Of a DNA stretch of 64,000 bases, positions 46,988-56,122 are shown one piece after another. This DNA comes from an uncultured Cellulosilyticum sp. (GTDB lineage: Bacteria; Bacillota; Clostridia; Lachnospirales; Cellulosilyticaceae), in NCBI GenBank assembly GCA_934725855.1, contig CAKVCL010000001.1, forward strand, positions 1 through 64,000, given 5' to 3'. The position numbers and the translations under genes are program-made. Positions within the stretch are counted from its first letter, which is position 1; every line of letters begins with the position of its first letter. A model generated the notes under the pieces. That model worked only from the letters and a program-made list of their open reading frames with translations. It made no database searches and was not told the DNA's origin.

Positions 46988-47965
46988 TTAAATGGATTGT
47001 TTTTGGTTAAGTGCCTGCATAATAAGCAGTTCAACGCATTGCCCAACTTCCATTTTCCCTGTTTTAATCATGCGGTCCGTTTCTAGACAAGCCTCCATGA
47101 GCGCTTCTAATCCACTAAAACTATAATCACTCACTTGACCAAGTAGTTCCTTTACTGCAAAATAAGGCATTTTTGTTTGGGCGGCAATTTGTTTAACATC
47201 TTGTCCTTTTGCCTTTAGATATTTCACTTGATACATCACTCTAAATTGTCTTCCTATGAGTACCAAAATACCAATAGGGGATTCTTTACTTTGTAGCATT
47301 CGGCTATAGATTTGCAAAGCCTCATCACTTTTACCGCTTGCAATTCTTTTTACGAGTTCAAACACTCTAGTTTCTAAAGAAAAAACACAAATGGTATCAA
47401 TGATTTCCTTTGTAATGGTTCCTTCCCCTACATAACTCGTTAGTTTTTGCCATTCCCCTAAAATATAGTCAATATCCTCTGGCATATTACGTACCAGATA
47501 ATAGAGCGTTTGTGCATCCACTTTAATAGACTCCGCCTTACTTTTTTCTTGAAGTAATCTGACAACTGCCTCTTCTCCAGGATAGTCAAATTCTATGACT
47601 TCTGCCTCAGCCTTTACCCATTTATAAAGTTTATTTCTTTTATCTACTTCTCGCTCATCTATAAGAAGCACAATATAATCTGGTAGATTTTGAAGTAACG
47701 CCTCAAATTTTTCACTTTCTTCTTTTCTTCCGGGTTTAAAATACCCTGTGTCCTTAAGATAAATCAGCTTATACTCTGCAAAAAAAGGTAACGTTTCTAT
47801 CACATCTTTAATTTGATCTACCACAACCTCTTTTTCTTTTGCTTCATAGTAATTCATTAAATCTGAGGGTGAAGCTAAGACCTCCTCTTTTACCTTTTGT
47901 ATATATTGATTTTTAGTCCACTGATCCTGTCCTAAAAGTAAAAAACATCCTGACCTCTTAGACAT
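46988..47965 (-). CDS. holA: DNA polymerase III delta subunit
   Basis: A 325-residue clamp-loader subunit that opens the beta clamp. The family start CFLLLGQDQWTKNQYIQKV is followed by the AAA+-like lid and C-terminal collar. The motif ETLPFFAEYKLIYL is typical of HolA (the 'PFF...RLV' block), and IASGKSDEALQIY marks the collar. It begins just after comEC ends, as in Bacillus, where holA follows comEC, and ends facing rpsT, also the Bacillus arrangement. Confidence 0.93.
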   Translation of the reverse strand: MSKRSGCFLLLGQDQWTKNQYIQKVKEEVLASPSDLMNYYEAKEKEVVVDQIKDVIETLPFFAEYKLIYLKDTGYFKPGRKEESEKFEALLQNLPDYIVLLIDEREVDKRNKLYKWVKAEAEVIEFDYPGEEAVVRLLQEKSKAESIKVDAQTLYYLVRNMPEDIDYILGEWQKLTSYVGEGTITKEIIDTICVFSLETRVFELVKRIASGKSDEALQIYSRMLQSKESPIGILVLIGRQFRVMYQVKYLKAKGQDVKQIAAQTKMPYFAVKELLGQVSDYSFSGLEALMEACLETDRMIKTGKMEVGQCVELLIMQALNQKQSI

Positions 47966-47968
47966 GCA

Positions 47969-50269
47969 TTACGCATCCTTTCTATAACTGGTTTTCTTTA
48001 GATAATGACCATCTGTTTCATAAATGATGGCCCCTTCTTGATCTGTACGCGAAACTATAACCTCTTCCTCTTCTAATAACTGGGTCACTTCTTGGTGTGG
48101 ATGACCGTATCGATTATGAGTCCCGCAACTAATCATAGCATACCTTGGCTGAAGTTTCAAAAGCATCCCTAAAGACGTCCCTGTACGTGACCCATGGTGA
48201 CTAACCTTTAATAAACTAATAGGGCCAATTTCATCATAGATTCTATTATTGATTCCTTTAGATTGATCCCCTGTTAATAGAGCTGAAAAATCTCCGTAGC
48301 TTAACTCACAAACAATGGAGTTGTCATTATTATTTTCATAATGTATACTTCTCATTGGTGCAAAGCACATGAGTTGTAACTGATCATATATCACGCAGTC
48401 ACCAGCACCTAAATAAGTAACTGGAATTTTTTTCTTGCTACAAGTTTTTATCAGTTCATCTAAATGCTCTGACTGGTCTGTACATGAAACAAATAATCTT
48501 TCAATCTTTAACGATGTCTCTAAAAGTTCTAAAATGCCACCTATATGGTCGGCATCGGAATGGCTTACCATCATCCCTTGTATTTTGGAATACCCCAAAT
48601 ACTTAACGTACTTTTCAACTGTCTTACCTTTTCCAAAAGGCCCACCATCCACTATCAATAACCCCTCCTTGGGCATTTCAATCACACAGCAATCTCCTTG
48701 CCCAATATACAAACCATTCATCTTTAAATTTTTAGGCTGCATTATACCACTTAGCATAAACAAAGCAGCAAGGACTGCCATACTTTGATAAATTTCTTTC
48801 TTTGAAAGATATCCCCAAATCATACAGCCTACTAAAAATACGCCCATCGCATAGAGCATTATTTCAAAGAGATTAGGTTTACCTGTGCACCATGTGGCTA
48901 ATGGGCAGTTTAATAAAACCCTCGTCAGCTCTTCGATTATACTTAAGATACTTTCAATATATCTGCTGCCTAATCTTGCTAGTTGAAAACACCCTGGTAA
49001 GAAAGAAAGTCCTAAAATCCACCAGCTTGAAATAATGATCATCGAAAAAATAGGTATAACCACTAAATTAATCGTACTCACTAAAAAGGGAATTTCATAA
49101 AAATGATAGGCTAATATAGGAGATGTAAAAAGTTGTACACTAAGCCATACCAATAAGGTACGAGTCAGCTTTCCATATTTCCACTCAGAAAAGCGTTCCT
49201 TCTTTTCCATTTCTTCTAAAGCTATCGTCACACCTAATACAGCCATAAATGAAAGCTGTACCCCTACCATAAAAAGCTGATAAGGATTACTTATCAAAAT
49301 GACTCCTGCCGCAATTGCCCAATTGGTTAACCGGTCCTGTTCTTGCCAAAGACATTTCCCCAAAAGTCCTACAGCTACCATGATGGTGGCACGAACCGTA
49401 GAAGGTGAGGCTCCTGTTAAATACGCATAAAAAATAATGGCAACCATCATGGTTATTTGACGAAGCGTATAGGAAATGGGTAAATAACTGCCTATCAACA
49501 TAAATAGTCCAGTCACGACCCCAACATGAAATCCAGAAATACAAAGCACATGACTTATGCCTGCCTTCTGGTAAATCGCATAGGTCACTTCATCTAGCCG
49601 ACTATCATCCCCTAATAATGCTGCTTCTATAATCCCTACTTTATGTGAGCTAAATAATTTTTCTAGTTGAAGGACGCAAGCTTCTCTGATACGTTCTACT
49701 AGCGGTGTATGCGGCACTAAATGAACAAGCTGCTCCACCTTAAAAGTTGCCACAACGCCTTTTCCTCTTAAATAAGTTATTGTATCAAAGTCACTTGGAT
49801 TCATCTGAGGGGTCATTTCTAAGCATTCTGCCTTTACAGTCACTTCATCATAAAGTGAAATTTCTTGATTTAATTTGAGCCGGATTTGAACCTTACTCTT
49901 TAGTTTTTCCTGTGCTTGTTCTTCCTCAACATGATTCAGCGTGACCCACTGATAGTAAGGTGTGATGCTTATTTCTTGAACTTCACCTTTTAAGGTATAG
50001 CACTGTTTAGGAATAAAAACCTGACTTTCTTTAATTACTGGCAAGCCACTTAAAACAACTATCCCTATGGCTAGACAAATCAGCGCATAGATGCCTTGAA
50101 ACATACCAAAATAAAAAATATAGCCCATTATGAATAGACTCATAATGGGCATCACTAAAAACACATATTGTTTTTCTAAAAAACCATTAGCACAAACAAT
50201 TCCTACTATATAAAATAAAACACCATGTACCAATGGCCGCCCTACATCACATTTCTGACTCATTGCCAC
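47969..50269 (-). CDS. comEC: ComEC/Rec2 DNA-uptake channel
   Basis: A 766-residue membrane protein that carries single-stranded DNA into the cell during transformation. An N-terminal DUF4131/OB-like domain comes first, then the competence domain with about 8-10 membrane helices and the motif SHVLCISGFHVGVV, and then an MBL-like nuclease domain with MVSHSDADHIGGILELL and the histidine in KVSHHGSRTG. All metal ligands look intact, so it should be active. It precedes holA with only 3 bases between them. Confidence 0.92.
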   Translation of the reverse strand: MAMSQKCDVGRPLVHGVLFYIVGIVCANGFLEKQYVFLVMPIMSLFIMGYIFYFGMFQGIYALICLAIGIVVLSGLPVIKESQVFIPKQCYTLKGEVQEISITPYYQWVTLNHVEEEQAQEKLKSKVQIRLKLNQEISLYDEVTVKAECLEMTPQMNPSDFDTITYLRGKGVVATFKVEQLVHLVPHTPLVERIREACVLQLEKLFSSHKVGIIEAALLGDDSRLDEVTYAIYQKAGISHVLCISGFHVGVVTGLFMLIGSYLPISYTLRQITMMVAIIFYAYLTGASPSTVRATIMVAVGLLGKCLWQEQDRLTNWAIAAGVILISNPYQLFMVGVQLSFMAVLGVTIALEEMEKKERFSEWKYGKLTRTLLVWLSVQLFTSPILAYHFYEIPFLVSTINLVVIPIFSMIIISSWWILGLSFLPGCFQLARLGSRYIESILSIIEELTRVLLNCPLATWCTGKPNLFEIMLYAMGVFLVGCMIWGYLSKKEIYQSMAVLAALFMLSGIMQPKNLKMNGLYIGQGDCCVIEMPKEGLLIVDGGPFGKGKTVEKYVKYLGYSKIQGMMVSHSDADHIGGILELLETSLKIERLFVSCTDQSEHLDELIKTCSKKKIPVTYLGAGDCVIYDQLQLMCFAPMRSIHYENNNDNSIVCELSYGDFSALLTGDQSKGINNRIYDEIGPISLLKVSHHGSRTGTSLGMLLKLQPRYAMISCGTHNRYGHPHQEVTQLLEEEEVIVSRTDQEGAIIYETDGHYLKKTSYRKDA

Positions 50270-50343
50270 TTATATCTCCTCATTTCTTAGAAGGGTTAAG
50301 CCTTTTATTAAAAGCTTAACCATATAAGTCACTTTATAAACTT

Positions 50344-51312
50344 TTAGGATGTAGGCTCTATACTATTTTCTTTGCTAATATAGTCTTCATTTCTTTCAAA
50401 AGTCTTTGGTAAGTCAATCTCAGAAGTAAATGCTACTTCCTCTTGTCCATCAATTGAAAGAATGACTTTCTTCACTTGTGGAAGTTCCGTTAAAGAGTTG
50501 ACAATAGAATAAATCATCAAGGTACGATCCTCATCATTTTCAAAAAACTTAGATTTTGTATCAAATGATAAATCTACTTGACAAACGCCATTGAGCGTAT
50601 CCACTGTGTTCACCTTTAAATCATTCGGAACCGTTGCGAAGCGCTCACTTGATTGTGGTCCTTGTATAAGTTCCTCAATAACTAATTTTTCTTCTTTACT
50701 AGAACGGCTAGCAGGAAAACGATGCACTTCTTTTTCAAGTTTTCCTTCTGCATTAGCAAAATAAACATTTAATACAAAATATTCCGTTGCAGGACTTGGA
50801 TTAAAGGCACTTTTCTTAATCATATCGGTATTAATTGGTCCCACCGTTTTTCCTGTTGCCATTGCCAAAGGCACTTGATTCACATAAAAATCTACGCCAT
50901 TAATAAAGTCTAACTGCGTTAGGGAGTAAACAATAGAAGCACGCATACCAATCTTCTGCTGGGGCGTGAGCTCATTATAGTCATTTGTAAAATTAATTTT
51001 AACAATCTTTTCATTCGCATTAATGCTAGTGGTATCTCCATCAATTGGCATTTGGGCACCCAGTTGCATTGCTGATAGTAAAATACTTTTATTCTCTTTT
51101 AAGAGTCCAATAATAAATTTTACTTTTTCCTGATCGGTTTCACATTTTTTAAAGCTTTCAGGGAGTGCTTCTGCAACTAATTCATTTTTAGAATAATCAA
51201 AGAAATAAATCTGCATACTTTCTGTAGGGATAGGCTGCTGTTTTTGGCACCCTACACATCCCATTATCACACAAACCATAAGCCATAGCATTTTTTTGAC
51301 TTGTTTTCTCAC
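50344..51312 (-). CDS. GerMN-domain lipoprotein
   Basis: A 322-residue lipoprotein with a lipobox ending MGCVGC at about residue 22 and two GerMN (Pfam) domains, at about 60-165 and 180-295, as in the spore germination protein GerM and LpqB-like proteins. The second domain includes RFPASRSSKEEKLVIEELI. GerM is a lipoprotein tied to sporulation and germination in Bacillus. The GTG start overlaps the histidine kinase stop (GTGA), so it is translated with the two-component system and may act in its signalling, as LpqB does with MtrB (inference). Confidence 0.87.
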   Translation of the reverse strand: MRKQVKKMLWLMVCVIMGCVGCQKQQPIPTESMQIYFFDYSKNELVAEALPESFKKCETDQEKVKFIIGLLKENKSILLSAMQLGAQMPIDGDTTSINANEKIVKINFTNDYNELTPQQKIGMRASIVYSLTQLDFINGVDFYVNQVPLAMATGKTVGPINTDMIKKSAFNPSPATEYFVLNVYFANAEGKLEKEVHRFPASRSSKEEKLVIEELIQGPQSSERFATVPNDLKVNTVDTLNGVCQVDLSFDTKSKFFENDEDRTLMIYSIVNSLTELPQVKKVILSIDGQEEVAFTSEIDLPKTFERNEDYISKENSIEPTS

Positions 51313-52739
51313 GCTTTACTTCCCCCTTCCCAAACATGTCTAAGAGGAATTTGAACCGTAAAAATAGAACCCTTGCCTTCTTCACTTTCTACTCCAATAG
51401 ACCCGTTGTGCATCACAACCGTCTTATAGGTAATTGCAAGACCTAAGCCTGTCCCACCTGTTTCTCTATTACGGGTTTTATCTGTGCGATAAAAGCGTTC
51501 AAAAATCCTAGATTGTTCTTCTTTAGCAATCCCAATGCCTGTATCCGCAACGATAATACTTGCATCTTGTAAGTCTGCTTGTAAACTCACATTCACTCTG
51601 CCACCTTCAGGCGTATACTTAATGGCATTTTCAATCAAATTGGTTAGTGCTAGACTTAATTTGACTTCATCAATTTCTGCTAGTACCTCTCTCTGACTTT
51701 CATAAATTAAATCAATACTTTTCTTCTTTGCAAGAGGTACCAATCGTTTTAATATGCCTTGAAGCAACTCACCCATGTTCACTTCCTTAATATTTAATGG
51801 AATTTCTCTTTGGTCTAATCGAACTAAGGTTAATAAATCTGAAATAATACTATTAAGACGATCGACTTCTGAATTGATATCCTCAAAAAACTCCTTATAT
51901 ATTTCCACTGGCACATCTTCTTGGAACATAAGCGATTCCGTTAAGACTTTAATAGAAGAAAGTGGGGTTTTAAGTTCATGAGAAACATTTGAAACAAACT
52001 CTTGCCTAGATTGTTCTACTCTTTGTAATTGTTTTGTCATATGATTAAACGCATTCCCAAGCTCTGCAATTTCACCATTTCCTACCACCTCTACCTGTTG
52101 GTCAAGCTGTCCATTGGTAATTTTTTGTACAACCTTCATAAGCCCCTTAAGCGGTTTTGTAATAAAGGAAGAGGTAATAAAGCTAAGTAATCCAGATATC
52201 AACGCAATTAATAAGGTAAGTATCCTTACTTGATCTTTTAATGCCTCAATAGGTGTAAAAACACCCTCTAGTGAAGGCACCATAACCACTGCCCCTACAA
52301 CATTTTTTTGCTTATTCACCACCGGTACAGCCACTGTGAGTGCTTTATATTCATCTGATTTTTCAGTTTGAGAATTATTATTTAATAATGCACTAATAAC
52401 TGCATTGTTCATAAGCGTCTTTCCGATATCTGCATCACTTGAATCCATCACGACAAACCCAGAAGCATCTACTACCATAACTCGGCAATTGGCATCCGCA
52501 CTTTTATTATTAATGAGTGATTGAAACAAACTCATATTACTACTATCTACGAGATAGTTTTCTTCTTTGATTTGTGTGGCAATCATATTGGCCTGAGTGA
52601 GCCAAGTGGTTTCATTTTGACTTAAATAATATGTTTCCATTCGCTCAAAGAGTACAGAGGAATAAAACATTAATGGAATATAGCTAATTAAGAAAATCAA
52701 AACAAATAATTGCCACCTTAAGCTCTGAAACCATTTCAT
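51309..52739 (-). CDS. Sensor histidine kinase with extracytoplasmic sensor
   Basis: A 476-residue membrane kinase. One transmembrane segment near 8-28 and another near 167-190 flank a sensor region of about 135 residues. A HAMP linker follows, with KPLKGLMKVVQKI. The HisKA domain carries the phosphorylated His in FVSNVSHELKTPLSS, and the ATPase domain has NLIENAIKYT, DTGIGI and GGTGLGLAIT. It resembles WalK/PhoR-type kinases. It is one base after its response regulator and overlaps the lipoprotein gene by 4 bases. Confidence 0.92.
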   Translation of the reverse strand: MKWFQSLRWQLFVLIFLISYIPLMFYSSVLFERMETYYLSQNETTWLTQANMIATQIKEENYLVDSSNMSLFQSLINNKSADANCRVMVVDASGFVVMDSSDADIGKTLMNNAVISALLNNNSQTEKSDEYKALTVAVPVVNKQKNVVGAVVMVPSLEGVFTPIEALKDQVRILTLLIALISGLLSFITSSFITKPLKGLMKVVQKITNGQLDQQVEVVGNGEIAELGNAFNHMTKQLQRVEQSRQEFVSNVSHELKTPLSSIKVLTESLMFQEDVPVEIYKEFFEDINSEVDRLNSIISDLLTLVRLDQREIPLNIKEVNMGELLQGILKRLVPLAKKKSIDLIYESQREVLAEIDEVKLSLALTNLIENAIKYTPEGGRVNVSLQADLQDASIIVADTGIGIAKEEQSRIFERFYRTDKTRNRETGGTGLGLAITYKTVVMHNGSIGVESEEGKGSIFTVQIPLRHVWEGGSKA

Positions 52740-52740
52740 T

Positions 52741-53427
52741 TTAATCCTTAAAATAGTAACCTACCCCCCATTTTGTATAAATATATTCAGGTTGTCCTGG
52801 ATTCGGCTCAATTTTTTCACGCAAACGACGCACGTGAACATCCACCGTACGCACATCTCCTGGATATTCTTTTCCCCATATCGTGCTTAATAGCTGCTCA
52901 CGGCTATACACTTTGCCTGGATGCGTTGCAAATAACTCTAACATATCAAACTCTTTTGCTGTAAGATTCATTTCTTTATTATTAATAAACACACGCCTAC
53001 TACTTAATTCTAATCTTAAGTCTCCTACTTCAATGGTTTTCTTTTGCACGGACTTGTCTATCGGTTGTGCACGTCTTAAAATTGCCTTAATACGTGCTTT
53101 CAGTTCTAAAATATTAAATGGCTTTGTGACATAATCATCCGCACCATATTCAAGTCCCATGATTTTATCCATATCCTCACCTTTTGCAGTGAGCATAATA
53201 ATCGGCAAATTGGAAAACTCTCTAACTAATTGACAAACCTGTAATCCATCATACTTAGGTAACATGACATCTAAAATCATCACATCATATTTATTATTTT
53301 TTACACTATTTAGTGCTTCTTCACCATCATATGCTGTATCCACAGCCCAGCCTTCTTGTTCCAAACTAAATTTGATTCCTTTGACAATTAGCTTTTCATC
53401 ATCTACTACTAATATTCTACTGTTCAT
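52741..53427 (-). CDS. OmpR-family response regulator
   Basis: A 228-residue DNA-binding regulator. The receiver has the phosphorylated Asp in VMILDVMLPKYDG, the acidic pair in ILVVDDEKL and the Lys in YVTKPFNILE. The C-terminal winged helix ends PEYIYTKWGVGYYFKD, the OmpR pattern. It resembles WalR/PhoP-type regulators and is transcribed with the adjacent histidine kinase. The targets are unknown; no clear direct repeat was identified nearby. Confidence 0.94.
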   Translation of the reverse strand: MNSRILVVDDEKLIVKGIKFSLEQEGWAVDTAYDGEEALNSVKNNKYDVMILDVMLPKYDGLQVCQLVREFSNLPIIMLTAKGEDMDKIMGLEYGADDYVTKPFNILELKARIKAILRRAQPIDKSVQKKTIEVGDLRLELSSRRVFINNKEMNLTAKEFDMLELFATHPGKVYSREQLLSTIWGKEYPGDVRTVDVHVRRLREKIEPNPGQPEYIYTKWGVGYYFKD

Positions 53428-53447
53428 TTTGCTCCTCCTCTATCTCT

Positions 53448-54236
53448 TTATGTCGTAATGAACTGCTTGATTTTCTCAAAAGTCTTCTCTCCTATCCCTG
53501 ATATTTGCATGATTTCATCAATTGAACCAAAGCCACCATTTTCTTGTCTGTACGTAATAATAGAATCCGCTTTTACCCCGCCAATGCCATTTAAAGTCAT
53601 TAATTCCTCTTTAGTGGCAGTATTAATATTGACAAGCCCGGTTTCTTGTTTTACATAAGTGACTAGCTGATTTTCCTTTTCAATTGCTCCATTAGGAACT
53701 GCTTCTACCATTTCTGTCCTTTCTCTATTTTCATACGAATCCCCTGATTTGTCAATTTCCTCTCCGACCTTGGGCACAATAATTTTTTGATAGGGCTGAA
53801 TGGGACTTGCTAAATTAATCGCCGTTTCATCTGCCTCATCTGTTACTCCACCACCAAGCTTAATCACCTCATTCACGATGGCAGTTGAGGCAACATAATA
53901 GACTCCTGGTTTTTCAATCGCACCACATATATAGACAGGAACCTCTTGATGAACATTTTCTGTATATTCTTTATTAACTTTCGTCTCTTGTTTTACCTCA
54001 TAAGCTTCTTGACTTTGCATCTGATGGGATATGTTTTTTTCATCTCCCTCAGCATTTAAGCCTTGATCTATTTGTACTTCTTGATTTTCTCCATAAGCTG
54101 TGTCATTTGAACTTTCTACTTTTAATTCCATTCCTTGTTTAAGCGATTGATTCTGATAAACATTCCATCCTACATCACATCCCACTATACAAATCGCCAG
54201 AAGTAACCATTTATAAGTCTCTATTTTTTCCTTCAT
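53448..54236 (-). CDS. comEA: ComEA-like DNA-binding protein
   Basis: A 262-residue membrane-anchored DNA-binding protein. A single membrane segment at about 10-25 anchors it. A low-complexity acidic and Gln-rich linker (about 26-95) precedes the SLBB domain (VYICGAIEKPGVYYV). Two helix-hairpin-helix units lie at the C-terminus (LVNINTATKEELMTLNGIGG, then QISGIGEKTFEKI). ComEA hands DNA to ComEC. GTG at 54245 is part of the ribosome binding site, so the ATG at 54236 is used. It heads a cluster running through the two-component system to comEC and holA. Confidence 0.9.
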   Translation of the reverse strand: MKEKIETYKWLLLAICIVGCDVGWNVYQNQSLKQGMELKVESSNDTAYGENQEVQIDQGLNAEGDEKNISHQMQSQEAYEVKQETKVNKEYTENVHQEVPVYICGAIEKPGVYYVASTAIVNEVIKLGGGVTDEADETAINLASPIQPYQKIIVPKVGEEIDKSGDSYENRERTEMVEAVPNGAIEKENQLVTYVKQETGLVNINTATKEELMTLNGIGGVKADSIITYRQENGGFGSIDEIMQISGIGEKTFEKIKQFITT

Positions 54237-54291
54237 CTTAATCACCTTCCATCAAAAGTTTTAACAATTTTTCCTTAAAATAGACGAATAC

Positions 54292-54321
54292 TTTACTAAA
54301 TATTATAAAATCTGTTATACT
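54292..54321 (+). promoter_or_regulatory. Candidate promoter of the carboxypeptidase gene
   Basis: TTTACT (54292-54297) and TATACT (54316-54321) with an 18-base spacer lie 25 bases before the ATG. The spacing and -35 are only fair. Confidence 0.4.
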
Positions 54322-54346
54322 GATTAAGATTGAAAGGAGTTTTTGT

Positions 54347-55726
54347 ATGAAAAGGAATCAACGATTATCTTTACTGCTCTGTTTACTCACTATTTTATCT
54401 TTTATGCCTCTTTCCGTTTGCGCTGAGGCCTTGCAACCTGTAACACCTGATGATACTGACCTTGTACCGCCTACTGTTTCAGCAGAAGCTGCTATTTTAA
54501 TGGATGCTGATACCAAAACGATTTTATATGAAAAAAATGCTCACGAGCAGCATTATCCCGCAAGTATTACAAAATTAATGACGGCTTTACTCGCTATTGA
54601 GAACTTAGAGCCTACTCAGCAAATTACTTTTTCAAAAGATGCCATTTACAGCATTGAACCAGGAAGCAGCCATATTGGCATTAAAGTAGATGAGGTCTTA
54701 ACGGTTGACGAGGCGCTTCATGGTCTTCTTCTTATGTCAGCTAATGAAGTGGCCAATGGTCTTGGAGAAGCCGTTAGTGGCAGTTTAGATGCTTTTGCCA
54801 ATCGTATGACTGAACGCGCCAAAGAATTAGGTGCCCAAAATACTCACTTTGTCAATGCCAATGGTTTGCACGATGAAAATCATTATACCTCTGCTTATGA
54901 TATGGCACTTATTGGAAGCTATTTAGCTGAAAATGATTACTTTCTTAAAATCATGAAAGATTTAACGTATGAAATTCCACCTACTAATATAACGGATGAA
55001 ACACGTTATTTATATCAACAACATTACATGCTTAATCCAGCCAGAAATGCCAAACTTTATCGTGAAGATGTGATAGGAGGTAAAACAGGCTACACAGACC
55101 AAGCAAGGCATACACTTGTAACAATGGCTAAGCAAGGTGATACCACTTTAGTGGCTGTTATGTTGCATTCTGATAAACCCGCTATTTATACAGATACCTC
55201 TGCGCTATTTGATTATGGATTCGCCTCTTATGAATCGCTTAAATTGCATACATCAGATGAGATTGTTAAAACACTTCCTTCTTATTTAGTCAAAAGTGGC
55301 CAAGCTTATCAAAATGCAAACTATGGACTAAGCCTTTCAGATGATGTTTTGGTTACCGTTCCACATTCCGTTTCAAAAGATGATATTCATGCGGTATTTG
55401 ATCTTCCTGAATCTTTGGATGCTAGTAGCAAAATAGGCGATGTGATAGGGTCTGTTTCCTTTGTTTTGAATGGTAAAAACTTAGCTCAATCTGATTTAGT
55501 CATTAAACAAATTGATGAGTTAACTGAACCTGTAGAACTCATTTCTTCTCCTCAGTCAGACACAACTTCTACTTCTCCACTAGAAACTCAAAATTTTATT
55601 TCAATCTGGGGTAAATGGATTTTATTAGGTATCGTCATACTCATTGGTCTTTTCTTAATGATTTATTTCATTAAACGTCGTCATCTTCAAAAAAAATACT
55701 CAAAAATTAATAAATATTTCAAATAA
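54347..55726 (+). CDS. D-alanyl-D-alanine carboxypeptidase (penicillin-binding protein)
   Basis: A 459-residue low-molecular-weight PBP (DacA/DacF type) that trims the terminal D-Ala from peptidoglycan stems. A signal peptide covers residues 1-26 (MKRNQRLSLL... then AEA). The catalytic motifs are Ser73-Ile-Thr-Lys76, Ser131-Ala-Asn133 and Lys246-Thr-Gly248. A PBP5-like C-terminal beta domain follows, then a transmembrane segment at about 425-445 and a basic tail. Anchoring by a helix plus basic tail differs from the amphipathic anchor of Bacillus DacA. GAAAGGAG precedes the ATG. Confidence 0.94.
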   Translation: MKRNQRLSLLLCLLTILSFMPLSVCAEALQPVTPDDTDLVPPTVSAEAAILMDADTKTILYEKNAHEQHYPASITKLMTALLAIENLEPTQQITFSKDAIYSIEPGSSHIGIKVDEVLTVDEALHGLLLMSANEVANGLGEAVSGSLDAFANRMTERAKELGAQNTHFVNANGLHDENHYTSAYDMALIGSYLAENDYFLKIMKDLTYEIPPTNITDETRYLYQQHYMLNPARNAKLYREDVIGGKTGYTDQARHTLVTMAKQGDTTLVAVMLHSDKPAIYTDTSALFDYGFASYESLKLHTSDEIVKTLPSYLVKSGQAYQNANYGLSLSDDVLVTVPHSVSKDDIHAVFDLPESLDASSKIGDVIGSVSFVLNGKNLAQSDLVIKQIDELTEPVELISSPQSDTTSTSPLETQNFISIWGKWILLGIVILIGLFLMIYFIKRRHLQKKYSKINKYFK

Positions 55727-55764
55727 AAAATAGGTGACACTTAATGCGTCACCTATTTTTTATT
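55721..55764. terminator. Bidirectional terminator between the carboxypeptidase and rsfS
   Basis: AAATAAAAAATAGGTGAC pairs with GTCACCTATTTTTTATTT around a short loop. It includes both stop codons. Confidence 0.88.
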
Positions 55765-56107
55765 TAAACTCTACTTTTGGTGCATCTTTCCATAAACGAT
55801 CTAAACCATAAAACTGGGCATTTTCTTCTTCCAAAATATGCACAATCACCTGCCCATAATCTAGTAAAATCCATGTTGCTGATTGATAACCTTCTTTATG
55901 AACAGTCTCATAGCCTAATAATGATAAAGTTTCTTCTACTTCATCTGACATAGCCTGCGTTTGTCTAACATTAGATGCAACTGCAATAATAAATAAATCT
56001 GCAAGCGGCGTTAATTCATGAACATCTAATGCCTCAATACTAACGGCTATTTTCTTCTCAAGTGCTTTGACAATTTCTTTTCCCAATTCGTGTGTCGATG
56101 TATTCAC
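55760..56107 (-). CDS. rsfS: Ribosome silencing factor RsfS
   Basis: A 115-residue protein that binds L14 on the 50S subunit and blocks subunit joining when nutrients are short. Conserved segments include IEALDVHELTPLADLFIIAVAS and the C-terminal ILLDYGQVIVHI. It starts with GTG behind AGGGGG. It lies 15 bases after the NadD-YqeK gene, its normal neighbour in Firmicutes. Confidence 0.93.
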   Translation of the reverse strand: MNTSTHELGKEIVKALEKKIAVSIEALDVHELTPLADLFIIAVASNVRQTQAMSDEVEETLSLLGYETVHKEGYQSATWILLDYGQVIVHILEEENAQFYGLDRLWKDAPKVEFK

Positions 56108-56122
56108 TTTCTATAGTTCCCC

